DNA of 12,183 nt from Gammaproteobacteria bacterium GWE2_37_16 (lineage in GTDB: Bacteria > Pseudomonadota > Gammaproteobacteria > UBA9339), in contig MGXG01000078.1 in NCBI GenBank assembly GCA_001801285.1, forward strand, positions 1-12,183, written 5' to 3'. Both the position numbers and the translations under genes were made by a program. The first letter of the stretch is position 1; every line of letters starts with the position of its first letter. The notes below the pieces were generated by a model. That model did no database searches and had not been told where the DNA came from. It saw only the letters and a program-made list of their open reading frames with translations. This document shows positions 1-6,423 of the stretch, in pieces.

Positions 1-103
1 TGTTTGAATTTTCATTTTGCAAGTATTTATTTAATCTTTTTTCAGAAAAAGCCAAACAAAAAGCCTCAAAAACCTTATATTGATTTTTATAGTCATTTAT
101 CAT
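1..103 (-). CDS. Partial unidentified protein, N-terminal part only
   Basis: On the minus strand an open frame starts at ATG (103-101) and runs off the left edge, giving 34 residues beginning MINDYKNQYKVFEAFC. The composition (aromatic, Lys, Asn, Glu, one predicted helix around KVFEAFCLAFSEKRLNKYL) looks like real protein rather than noise. The frame is also open upstream of this ATG to about position 168. No clear Shine-Dalgarno sequence sits at the normal distance, so the start is uncertain; a GAGAGGAG stretch lies about 30 bases upstream. I do not recognise the family and propose no function. Confidence 0.35.
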   Translation of the reverse strand, partial: MINDYKNQYKVFEAFCLAFSEKRLNKYLQNENSN

Positions 104-221
104 ACAATTTACACATTGTCCCCGGGCTACTCCTCTCCCCGTTTTGCTAAAATTGGTGAAGAATCCGGGGTTTTATTTTCTGCCGTTTAGTGATTTTATT
201 CATTAAATTTCGTTTAAAATA

Positions 222-266
222 AACAAAAAACCAGTTCAGGTAAAAACTTGAACTGGTTTTTTTGTT
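222..266. terminator. Bidirectional intrinsic terminator hairpin
   Basis: The sequence has an inverted repeat AACAAAAAACCAGTTC / GAACTGGTTTTTTTGTT around a short A-rich loop. The GC-containing core is CCAGTTC/GAACTGG. It is flanked by A tracts on the left and T tracts on the right, so it can act in both directions. On the minus strand it lies 11 bases after the stop of the 38-residue reading frame and is probably that unit's terminator. Confidence 0.8.
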
Positions 267-276
267 AGCTTAAGCC

Positions 277-393
277 TTATTTTTTGTTCGTAGGAACAAA
301 CATCGGCCAAGCTTTTCGCCCATATGCGCGAGCATCGAGCACTCTACTGCTCCCTCGGACACGACGATATCTTCTGAAAATTAGAACTTTCAT
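277..393 (-). CDS. Small arginine-rich reading frame, 38 residues
   Basis: ATG at 393-391 is preceded by TAAGGAGATTCGG, a strong Shine-Dalgarno sequence at good spacing. The frame encodes MKVLIFRRYRRVRGSSRVLD and continues to a TAA at 279-277. The product has nine arginines in 38 residues, is very basic and has no membrane segment. A perfect 7-bp hairpin (TTTGTTC/GAACAAA, 283-300) lies inside its 3' end, and a strong terminator follows directly. The sequence is richer in GC and CpG than its flanks. It may be a true small protein, or a repeat element that happens to be open. I do not recognise a family. Confidence 0.4.
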   Translation of the reverse strand: MKVLIFRRYRRVRGSSRVLDARAYGRKAWPMFVPTNKK

Positions 394-415
394 TCCGAAT
401 CTCCTTACTTTCGTA

Positions 416-437
416 TTGCCCCAAAAGTTGCCCCAAA
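416..437. repeat. Short direct repeat upstream of the small arginine-rich frame
   Basis: TTGCCCC followed by an A run occurs twice, at 416 and 428, exactly 12 bases apart. On the minus strand this reads TTTTGGGGCAA twice, 23 to 44 bases upstream of the ATG of the 38-residue frame. It could be an operator or the remnant of a recombination site. Nothing else supports either reading. Confidence 0.4.
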
Positions 438-482
438 AAAACATAGAATCCACTAATAAATTTCTAACATTATCCTCGCGGT

Positions 483-1760
483 CTAAGGTCTGTGTGTAAA
501 CAAATCTTCCTGAGCCATTTCTACAAAACTACGTGCTTGCGGTTGCACAGGTGGTAATGGATACCTTCTTTCCGCTGCTGGAAGTAGTGACAATACAATA
601 TTTGGAAGTAATATAATATCGTTATTGTTAAAAGCTCTTATTAAACCCAAGAAGTATTGAGGTTCGCTTTTTATGTAATCGACAATTTCTCTATTGAAAG
701 ATAGTGGAAGAACGTTGTCTACATTGTAATTAAAAATTGCCAAATAGAGTTTTGTAGCTATTTCAGCATGCTTGATCCTAATTTTTCCAGACGGACTTAA
801 TGGCTTATCAGCATCACAACCATCTGTGTGAAATTGAAACGGGAGCCCTTCCCTCTTAACAAACTCTTCTGTATGGGCATACATATCTTGTAAAGGGTGC
901 AACCCTTCACCTAGCTTGAAATAACATAAATAACTTTTAAATTCTAGCTCTTTAAGTTTTTGATTAAGTATACTAATTCCCCTATCATATGAGTCACCTA
1001 TTTTTAAAAAATTCCTACTCAACCTTGCGTTATATATAACGTTATCTTGAGCGGATTTAGCATTTTTAATTTTTTGTTTTATATCACTTATTTCTCTATT
1101 AAAACTGCTTTTTCTTTGGATAGCCTCTTGTAAGCTATTTACAGCATGTACAACACGAGAGTCTCCAAAAGAATAATCGTCGCTTCTCATAAAGTTTGTA
1201 TTAAAGTGCCAACTTTGTACTTCTTTTGACTTGGCACGTCTAATTTCTGTGGGTGACAAGTCTTTCGGAATTGGACATAGCTCTCCTTCATCAACAGCTT
1301 GACAAGCATCCGCAATTATTTTGGCTTCTTTCATAGAAAAACTAGCCACAGCCCACTTAAATGTTCCATCTACACCAGCGGTAACTCGAGAATAATTTAT
1401 CATTTCTTGCCCACTTGCATCATCAAACAAGCGAGGTGTTCCCCTGTACCCCCTGTGAACATCCTCTTCCCAACCACCTAAAGCCAAGGTTTTTACTAAA
1501 AGCTTGCCACAGAGCTTATCAAAACTACTTTGCTCTAATCTAGTCATTAATTTTTGTAATTTTTCTTCATTTAGATCAGCTTGCAAAGTAAAAGGAATAT
1601 CCATTGTTTGTATTTGTAATGGCTGGGAAATTCCATCTCGCACTACCTCGGCTAAAAGCCGACCTCCTTTAACATAAAAATTAAAAGTGTCGCTACCTAA
1701 TGTGCGAGAATAAAAAAGTATCAATGATCGAGCATCGGTGGGAGTGAAGAATTTAAACAT
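483..1760 (-). CDS. Putative zinc-dependent phospholipase C-like (DUF6765-like) protein
   Basis: The protein has 425 residues, counted from ATG 1760-1758, which follows AAAGGAGGTCAAT, a near-perfect Shine-Dalgarno sequence. The frame stays open upstream through a repeat element to a TTG at 1928, giving 481 residues, but the ribosome site argues for the shorter form. Motifs seen are IIADACQAVDEG (149-159, Asp157), SWHFNTNF (183-190, His185) and GEGLHPLQDMYAHTEEF (284-300; His288, Asp292, His296), plus His331 in a helix-like stretch. The spacing Asp..., HF..., LHxxQDxxxH is typical of the zinc cluster of phospholipase C/S1-P1 nuclease-like folds and DUF6765 proteins; the family assignment is from memory of the pattern. 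Residues 205-275 are Lys/Glu-rich and probably helical. No signal peptide or membrane segment is apparent. The gene stands alone on the minus strand. Substrate and role are unknown. Confidence 0.6.
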   Translation of the reverse strand: MFKFFTPTDARSLILFYSRTLGSDTFNFYVKGGRLLAEVVRDGISQPLQIQTMDIPFTLQADLNEEKLQKLMTRLEQSSFDKLCGKLLVKTLALGGWEEDVHRGYRGTPRLFDDASGQEMINYSRVTAGVDGTFKWAVASFSMKEAKIIADACQAVDEGELCPIPKDLSPTEIRRAKSKEVQSWHFNTNFMRSDDYSFGDSRVVHAVNSLQEAIQRKSSFNREISDIKQKIKNAKSAQDNVIYNARLSRNFLKIGDSYDRGISILNQKLKELEFKSYLCYFKLGEGLHPLQDMYAHTEEFVKREGLPFQFHTDGCDADKPLSPSGKIRIKHAEIATKLYLAIFNYNVDNVLPLSFNREIVDYIKSEPQYFLGLIRAFNNNDIILLPNIVLSLLPAAERRYPLPPVQPQARSFVEMAQEDLFTHRP

Positions 1761-1793
1761 ATTGACCTCCTTTATTCGAAAAGAATATAGTTC

Positions 1794-1958
1794 TATACCC
1801 ATCGCCTTTTGAGTTGCGGCGTTGTTGCCATCGTCGCTCGTGTCCTCATGTATATTTGTATACACTCTAGGCACTCGCTCCTTGGCGCCTAGCCGCATTC
1901 TCAAAATGCTCGGGGCTACTTGTGTCAAACCTCTGTGTTTTGAATGGTGAGGAGTATA
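1794..1958 (-). repeat. Element A, copy 1 (upstream of the phospholipase-like gene)
   Basis: Read on the minus strand, this 165-bp stretch starts at TATACT and ends at GGGTATA. It aligns along its length with the elements in ligA and tilS: GACACAAGTAG versus GCACAAATAG, GCTAGGCG, GAGTGTATACAAATATACATGA versus GAGTGTATTGGACATACATGA, ACGAGCGA and GGCAACAACGC. It is the most divergent copy. It is open in the same frame as the other two (LTQVAPSILRMRLGAKERV against LAQIDSSSLRFPQGGNESS), and that frame continues into the 425-residue gene downstream. The central hairpin (1840-1874) keeps its inner stem as GTGTATA/TATACAT. It lacks the 71-bp module of the tilS copy. Confidence 0.8.
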
Positions 1959-2053
1959 TATATAATGAAATTATTATTAATGTACAAACAAAGTCGAAAA
2001 GCCACGCACTAACTTAGCTCGAGGATGTTAGTGAATTTTATTGGATAAGTAAT

Positions 2054-2128
2054 TGGTGGGCGATACTGGGATCGAACCAGTGACCCCTGCCGTGTGAAGG
2101 CAGTGCGCTACCGCTGTGCCAATCGCCC
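2054..2128 (-). tRNA. tRNA-Val (anticodon CAC)
   Basis: The minus strand folds into a full cloverleaf. The acceptor stem is GGGCGAT/ATCGCCC, the D stem GCAC/GCGC has one mismatch, the anticodon arm is CTGCC-TTCACAC-GGCAG, and the T arm is ACTGG-TTCGATC-CCAGT. Discriminator A73 and an encoded CCA end are present. Anticodon CAC reads the valine codon GUG, and A73 fits valine identity. The gene stands alone, with its own promoter just upstream and divergent from gltX. Confidence 0.96.
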
Positions 2129-2141
2129 TTTTAAGTTTGCC

Positions 2142-2170
2142 ATACTAAAACAAACAACAACCTCTGTCTA
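2142..2170 (-). promoter_or_regulatory. Promoter of tRNA-Val
   Basis: On the minus strand a -35 box TAGACA (2170-2165) is followed by a 17-bp spacer and a -10 box TAGTAT (2147-2142). This would start transcription about 7 bases before the tRNA 5' end at 2128. One and two mismatches to the sigma-70 consensus with ideal spacing make it a good candidate. Confidence 0.65.
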
Positions 2171-2187
2171 GTTGCAAAAATATTCGC

Positions 2188-2193
2188 TATAAT
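2188..2193 (+). promoter_or_regulatory. Possible -10 box for gltX
   Basis: A perfect TATAAT lies about 130 bases upstream of the gltX start, in the short gap shared with the divergent tRNA promoter. No good -35 hexamer sits 16-18 bases upstream of it. The remaining leader to 2324 is AT-rich with no hairpin that I would call a riboswitch. The call rests on the -10 box only. Confidence 0.35.
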
Positions 2194-2324
2194 CTTTACA
2201 AGGGTTTTAAATAGCAAATTATCAATTTAAAATTGAAAAATCTTAATATAAAACTATTATTACACAAAGATATGTGAACTAAATTGCTATATTTTTCAAT
2301 AACTTATTCTTGGGAACTAAAATT

Positions 2325-3719
2325 ATGACCACTGTCCGCACCCGTTTCGCTCCCAGCCCAACTGGCATGATTCATCTTGGCAATATCCGCACTGCCATTT
2401 ATGCTTGGCTTTACGCGCGTCATAATAACGGTCAATTTGTCTTACGCATTGAAGACACTGACCTGGAACGGTCCACTCAAGCTGCTACCGATATGATTTT
2501 AGAAAGCATGGATTGGCTTGGGCTTAATTACGACGAAGGTCCAATTTATCAAACACATCGCCTAGATCATTACCGAGAAATCGCTGAGCAACTAATCGAA
2601 AAAGGTCTTGCCTATCGCTGTTATTGTTCAAAAGAACGCATCGATAAACTGCGCGAAAAACAAATGATCAATAAGGAAAAACCGCGTTATGACAGTTGTT
2701 GCCGCGAAAAAAACTTGCCCACACGCGATGAACCTTATGTCATTAGATTTAAAAATCCAACTAAAGGGATTGTTGAGTTCATAGATCAGGTACAAGGACA
2801 TTTAAGTTTTCAAAATACTGAATTGGATGATTTGGTTATCATTCGTAGTGACCGTTACCCAACTTACAATTTTAGCGTCGTCATTGATGACAATGAAATG
2901 TGTATCACACACGTTATTCGCGGCGCGGACCACATTAACAATACCCCACGCCAAATCAATCTTTTCAAAGCTCTAGACGCAACACCACCCACTTTCGCAC
3001 ATTTACCCTTAATTCTGGGCAATGACGGCAAGCTTTTATCGAAACGCCACGGTGCAGTTAATGTCATGCAATATCGTGATGAAGGATTTTTACCGGAAGC
3101 GATGATCAATTATTTAATTCGTCTCGGTTGGTCACACGGTGATCAAGAAATTTTTTCTCGCCAAGAAATGATCGATCTTTTTGATATCAAGGATGTTAAT
3201 AAAGCCGCTGCGGCTTTTGATATCAATAAATTACTCTGGCTCAATAGACACTACATTAAAACATTGGATCCACTTTATGTTGCTCAATATTTAGCCCATC
3301 AAATGGTAAAATTAAATATTGACATAACTGATGGACCAGATTTAACACAAATTGTCCTCGCTCAACGCGAACGTTGCGAAACTATGCAGGAAATGGCAGC
3401 AAAAAGTCGTATTTATTATGAAGATGAATATGCCTTTGCCGAAGATGCAAAAAAACATTTAAATCTAGAGATTGTCCCAGTTCTTAAGGCTTTACGGGAA
3501 CAATTTAACAATTTAGAAGATTGGACTGAGGAAAAATTGCACGAAATCATTAATACCGTTGCAGAACAGTTTGGATTAAAACTTGGTAAGGTTGCCCAAC
3601 CACTGCGCGTTACCTTAACTGGTGGAACTTTTTCGCCTCCAATTGATGTAACATTAAAATTGGTTGGGAAAAAGAGAACGCTGGCGCGGTTAGTAAAGGC
3701 GATTTTGTTTATTGCCTAA
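2325..3719 (+). CDS. gltX: Glutamate--tRNA ligase
   Basis: The enzyme charges tRNA-Glu with glutamate in the cytoplasm; it is a class I aminoacyl-tRNA synthetase. The product is 464 residues, close to the usual 465-475. The class I signatures are HLGN at 17-20 (HIGH motif) and LSKRHG at 238-243 (KMSKS motif). A zinc-site-like cluster is Cys99-x-Cys101 with Cys125/Cys126. The FAPSPTG start and the GADHINNTPRQ block are typical of the family. I chose the ATG at 2325 because MTTVRTRFAPSPTG matches the normal N-terminus; the frame is open 15 bases further to a TTG at 2310, which has no better ribosome site. The C-terminal anticodon-binding domain ends GKKRTLARL and then a short, slightly unusual tail. 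The gene is followed by REP-like palindromes. Confidence 0.97.
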   Translation: MTTVRTRFAPSPTGMIHLGNIRTAIYAWLYARHNNGQFVLRIEDTDLERSTQAATDMILESMDWLGLNYDEGPIYQTHRLDHYREIAEQLIEKGLAYRCYCSKERIDKLREKQMINKEKPRYDSCCREKNLPTRDEPYVIRFKNPTKGIVEFIDQVQGHLSFQNTELDDLVIIRSDRYPTYNFSVVIDDNEMCITHVIRGADHINNTPRQINLFKALDATPPTFAHLPLILGNDGKLLSKRHGAVNVMQYRDEGFLPEAMINYLIRLGWSHGDQEIFSRQEMIDLFDIKDVNKAAAAFDINKLLWLNRHYIKTLDPLYVAQYLAHQMVKLNIDITDGPDLTQIVLAQRERCETMQEMAAKSRIYYEDEYAFAEDAKKHLNLEIVPVLKALREQFNNLEDWTEEKLHEIINTVAEQFGLKLGKVAQPLRVTLTGGTFSPPIDVTLKLVGKKRTLARLVKAILFIA

Positions 3720-3728
3720 TTTTATCTT

Positions 3729-3795
3729 GTAACCGCAAACTTTAGTTTGCGTATAGCTATTGCGTTTTTCATCGCAGGCTAAAGCCTGCGGCTAC
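3729..3795. repeat. REP-like palindrome pair after gltX
   Basis: Two 23-bp palindromic units face each other: 3729-3751 (GTAACCGCAAAC, TTTAGTTTGCG) and 3773-3795 (CGCAGGCTAAAG, CCTGCGGCTAC), with 21 bp between them. They are inverted relatives of each other (GTARCCGCA at the outer ends), as in paired REP sequences. The second is identical in reverse complement to the unit at 7939-7961. Each can form a hairpin and may help terminate gltX transcripts. Confidence 0.8.
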
Positions 3796-3812
3796 AAAAA
3801 TTATAAAATAAC

Positions 3813-3863
3813 ATCGCGCAGCGATTCATTAATTTAAAATTTATAATTCAAAATTTAAAATTT
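3813..3863. repeat. Small hairpin and AT-rich direct repeat before yajQ
   Basis: ATCGC-GCA-GCGAT (3813-3825) is a perfect 5-bp hairpin. The same stem with a different loop recurs at 6189-6205. It is followed by two copies of AATTTAAAATTT (3831-3842 and 3852-3863). This fills the leader of yajQ; I see no clear promoter hexamers. Confidence 0.45.
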
Positions 3864-3877
3864 CTTAAGGAGTTCTT

Positions 3878-4360
3878 ATGCCATCATTCGATATCGTTTC
3901 AAAAGTATCATTACATGAAATTACTAATGCTGTTGACCAAGCCAATCGCGAAGTCACAACACGATTTGACTTCAAAGACAGTGGTGCTAAATTTGAATAT
4001 GCCGACGATAAAATTACTCTAATCGCACCTAGCAAATTTCAAATTGAACAAATGCTAACGGTTTTGCATCCCAAACTCAGTAAACGCGGGATTGACAATA
4101 AAAGTTTAGAAAACGGCGAAATTCAAGAAACCTTAAAAGAAGCACGCCAAATTATCACCATCAAACAAGGGCTAGAACAAGATGTCAGCAAAAAAATCAA
4201 TAAAATGATTAAAGATGAGAAAATGAAAGTGCAAGCTGCTATTATGGGCGACCACATTCGTGTCACTGGTAAAAAACGTGATGATCTACAAGAAGTTATC
4301 GCTATGCTGAAAAAAGCTGATTTGGAAATCCCAGTGCAGTTTGAAAATTTTCGGGATTAA
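3878..4360 (+). CDS. yajQ: YajQ-family nucleotide-binding protein (UPF0234)
   Basis: The product is 160 residues against about 163 in E. coli. The N-terminus MPSFDIVSKVSLHEITNAVD and the REVTTRFDFKDS block are diagnostic. The family has two ferredoxin-like (KH-like) folds. It has been reported to bind nucleic acid or nucleotides, and in some bacteria cyclic di-GMP, acting on virulence gene expression; which applies here is unknown. The start is supported by TTAAGGAGTTCTT just upstream. The protein ends PVQFENFRD, the normal C-terminus, so the gene is complete. It stands alone between repeat-bearing gaps, so context adds nothing about its role. Confidence 0.96.
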   Translation: MPSFDIVSKVSLHEITNAVDQANREVTTRFDFKDSGAKFEYADDKITLIAPSKFQIEQMLTVLHPKLSKRGIDNKSLENGEIQETLKEARQIITIKQGLEQDVSKKINKMIKDEKMKVQAAIMGDHIRVTGKKRDDLQEVIAMLKKADLEIPVQFENFRD

Positions 4361-4433
4361 TTTATCCACTCGCTTTTTTTACAAGAGCCAAAAGTACTGT
4401 ATTGTTAGAACAAAAAAAATGCTGTATTTTTTA

Positions 4434-4478
4434 GGGCGGGACGGCGGGATACACTGAACTATCCCCACCCTGCCACCC
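4434..4478. repeat. GC-rich imperfect inverted repeat in the yajQ-tilS gap
   Basis: Arms 4434-4450 (GGGCGGGACGGCGGGAT) and 4461-4478 (ATCCCCACCCTGCCACCC) flank a 10-base loop in an otherwise AT-rich 264-base gap. In plus-strand RNA about 12 of 17 positions pair. In minus-strand RNA two C/A mismatches become G-U pairs, leaving two mismatches and one bulge. The fold therefore favours a minus-strand transcript. An A-rich/T-rich stretch (4412-4433) follows on that strand. It may be a terminator-like or small RNA structure. The rest of the gap is AT-rich, and I see no gene in it. Confidence 0.5.
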
Positions 4479-4624
4479 GAATTAGGGTACAGGAATTTCT
4501 AGGTTTATCAATACAGGGTTTTAGACTTTATCTAACTTTGCCCTATTTTTCAAAGAAATTGCAAAATTTTTAAAATCCGAAATAACATATTGATTTATAT
4601 AATTAATTTAATTAACATATCTTT

Positions 4625-6124
4625 ATGAAGCCGTCACAAAGTGACCCATACATTCCTGCGTTTCTCAATTCCTTAATTCTTTCGTTATGCTCAGGCGCTG
4701 ACAAAAAAGTTTTCCTAGCTTACAGCGGAGGCTTGGACTCAAAAGTTTTATTGCATGCTTTGGTTATTTTAAAAATTAAAAATCCAGAACTGCAAATCAG
4801 CGCCATTCACATTAATCACGGTTTAAGCCCCAATGCTGACCAATGGGCGAAAAACTGCTTAGGTACTTGCCGAAAATTCGGTATAGATTTAATTATCAAA
4901 AAAATCTCTGTCAAAACGGCTTTACAAAAAGGGCATAGCCTTGAGGCTGTTGCCCGAGATTTACGCTATGCTGCTTTTACTGAAATTTTAAATAGCGGCG
5001 ACTTACTACTCACAGCACATCACAGCGACGACCAGGCAGAAACATTGCTTTTACAACTATTTCGCGGCGCGGGTCCCAAAGGTTTATCGGCGATGCCGGA
5101 AAAAATGCCGCTTGGCAAAGGATTTTTATTACGTCCACTACTTCCATTTTCGCGTCATGAATTAGAAGAATATGCTCATAAAAATCATTTAGAATGGCAT
5201 GAAGACGAAAGTAATGCAGATATTAATTTTGATCGCAATTACATTCGCCACACTATCATGCCGCTAATTAAAAAACGCTGGGGCGGAATTTTGGGACCTT
5301 TATGCCGTGTTGCAGAACACTGCGCCGAAGCAAGTGAATTATTGAATGACTTAGCCAATCAGGATTACCTCAATCTTCAGGGAACAAAACCTCATACGCT
5401 TTCAGTGAAAAAATTACTATCCTTAAGTGTGGCTAGACAAAGCAATGTTTTACGCTACTGGCTACACCTTTTGCAATTACCAACCCCCTCTTGCGTAAAA
5501 TTACAAAATATTCTCCATGATGTTCTGTTAAGTCGCAGTGACGCCATGCCGCTTGTAACCTGGCGTGAAATAGAAGTACGCCGTTATGGTGATGATATTT
5601 ACACCATGTCACCTTTACAAAAATTACCGGGAAATTTAATTATCCCCTGGGAAGATCTGGAAAAACCCTTAGTTTTACCATATAAACTTGGAACTTTAGA
5701 TTATAAAAATATTGCAGATAAAGCTGGATTACCACTACCACCCAAAGACAAAATTACCATACGCTTTCGCCAAGGTGGAGAACGCATTAAATTACCCAAT
5801 CGTCAAGGCACGCACTCATTAAAAAAACTCTTTCAAGAATGGCGAGTACCTCCTTGGCAACGCAATTTAATTCCGCTTGTCTATTGCGATGAAAAATTGA
5901 TTTGGGTATGTATACTGAACGAAAACAGGTTTCCAGGGTTAGCACAAATAGACTCGAGCAGTTTGGATTTTCCGCTAGGCGGCAACGAATCGAGTTTGAG
6001 GAGTGTATTGGACATACATGACTCAAACGAGCGAGAAAGCCAACAACGCGGAAAAAATTTCAGGAATGAGAAATTTTCAATGGCGCAGCCAGTCCGAAGG
6101 ATGATAGGCAGGAGCCGATCATAA
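4625..6124 (+). CDS. tilS: tRNA(Ile)-lysidine synthase with repeat-encoded C-terminal tail
   Basis: TilS uses ATP to attach lysine to C34 of the tRNA-Ile CAU precursor, changing codon reading from AUG to AUA; it is normally essential. Seen here are the PP-loop SGGLDS at 34-39, HHSDDQAETLLLQLFRGAG from 132 and the C-terminal substrate-binding region with RFRQGGERIKLPNRQGTHSL. Residues 1-428 match the usual length (E. coli about 432). From residue 429 to 499 the protein is encoded by element A plus a 71-bp module, and the stop codon (6122-6124) lies inside that module. The natural last few residues are thus replaced. Removing 5906-6140 would join TGG-GTA-TAT and restore a short ending WVYLIAK with a stop at 6159-6161. 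The upstream region has no clear Shine-Dalgarno sequence. Confidence 0.93.
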   Translation: MKPSQSDPYIPAFLNSLILSLCSGADKKVFLAYSGGLDSKVLLHALVILKIKNPELQISAIHINHGLSPNADQWAKNCLGTCRKFGIDLIIKKISVKTALQKGHSLEAVARDLRYAAFTEILNSGDLLLTAHHSDDQAETLLLQLFRGAGPKGLSAMPEKMPLGKGFLLRPLLPFSRHELEEYAHKNHLEWHEDESNADINFDRNYIRHTIMPLIKKRWGGILGPLCRVAEHCAEASELLNDLANQDYLNLQGTKPHTLSVKKLLSLSVARQSNVLRYWLHLLQLPTPSCVKLQNILHDVLLSRSDAMPLVTWREIEVRRYGDDIYTMSPLQKLPGNLIIPWEDLEKPLVLPYKLGTLDYKNIADKAGLPLPPKDKITIRFRQGGERIKLPNRQGTHSLKKLFQEWRVPPWQRNLIPLVYCDEKLIWVCILNENRFPGLAQIDSSSLDFPLGGNESSLRSVLDIHDSNERESQQRGKNFRNEKFSMAQPVRRMIGRSRS

Positions 6125-6145
6125 AACCAAAATGCGAAGAGTATA
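5911..6145 (+). repeat. Element A, copy 2 (3' end of tilS, with extra module)
   Basis: This copy runs from TATACT to GAAGAGTATA, 235 bp. Its first 145 bases align without gaps to 8442-8586 in ligA with about 17 mismatches by hand count. The last 20 bases or so (CCAAAATGCGAAGAGTATA) are identical to the ligA copy. Between these parts sits a 71-base insert. A hairpin at 5994-6028 has outer stem GTTTGAG/CTCAAAC, GA opposite GA, inner stem GTGTAT/ATACAT and a 5-base loop. Flanking GTAT at 5906 and 6141 may be a target duplication. Confidence 0.88.
6056..6126 (+). repeat. 71-bp module nested in the tilS copy of element A
   Basis: These bases are absent from the ligA and upstream copies at the same place. 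The insert is bounded by AAAA on both sides. It contains the hairpin AATTTC-AGGAATGA-GAAATT and a stretch GGCGCAGCCAGTCCGAAGG. Its length is not a multiple of three, so it changes the frame after it and supplies the stop codon of tilS. It may be a second mobile repeat or an ancestral part lost from the other copies. Confidence 0.7.
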
Positions 6146-6157
6146 TCTCATAGCCAA

Positions 6158-6205
6158 GTAACATTAAGCTTTAGCTTGTACGTTAATCATCGCAAACATA
6201 GCGAT
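6158..6205. repeat. Degenerate REP-like unit and hairpin between tilS and the MATE operon
   Basis: GTAACATTAAGCTTTAGCTTG (6158 onward) resembles a decayed form of the GTAGCCGCAGGCTTTAGCCTG palindrome seen elsewhere in the window. It is followed by ATCGC-AAACATA-GCGAT (6189-6205), the same stem as at 3813. The location between two convergent genes is normal for REP-type repeats. No proper terminator with a T tract is visible here. Confidence 0.4.
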
Positions 6206-6232
6206 TGTTTGTATGTCTCCGTTATGCAATCG

Positions 6233-6421
6233 TTAATACCGCACCAGCAAAACCAAAACCGTAACGATCGCAATCAAAAATAACGCCAAAACACCCAAAG
6301 AAAAAATACTTTTATTTAAATTAGCAGAAGAAAAAGCTTCAGGGTTGTGGCGTATATAATTATACAAATACCAGCCCATAAAAGCCGTTGTAACGATAAA
6401 AATTAGCTTAGTCCAAAACAT
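6233..6421 (-). CDS. Small two-helix membrane protein coupled to the MATE gene
   Basis: The product is 62 residues with hydrophobic segments at about 6-23 (LIFIVTTAFMGWYLYNYI) and 38-60 (SIFSLGVLALFLIAIVTVLV), joined by a short polar loop. The start ATG lies 2 bases after the stop of the MATE gene, so translation is probably coupled and both come from one transcript. The spacing and hydrophobic pattern support a real gene. I do not recognise the family; a partner or regulator of the transporter is possible but unproven. Confidence 0.65.
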   Translation of the reverse strand: MFWTKLIFIVTTAFMGWYLYNYIRHNPEAFSSANLNKSIFSLGVLALFLIAIVTVLVLLVRY

Positions 6422-6423
6422 AA

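Noticed and set aside
121..166. CCCCGG...CCGGGG hairpin near the left edge
   Set aside because: The loop would be about 33 bases and the stem only 6 bp. A T-rich stretch follows, but the fold is weak, so I did not call a terminator.
284..499. Plus-strand frame of 71 codons
   Set aside because: No ribosome site, and it runs antisense to the small minus-strand frame and across the direct repeat. The composition looks like chance.
2007..2033. Inverted repeat CACTAAC/GTTAGTG downstream of tRNA-Val, as a terminator
   Set aside because: The stem is only 7 bp with a 13-base loop, and no T tract follows it directly on the minus strand.
2864..3109. Minus-strand frame of 81 codons inside gltX
   Set aside because: It is antisense to a highly conserved part of gltX and has no ribosome site.
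4590..4618. TTGATT-17-TAACAT as a tilS promoter
   Set aside because: Both boxes match at only four of six positions, and the start would fall on the ATG itself. It is too weak to annotate in such AT-rich DNA.
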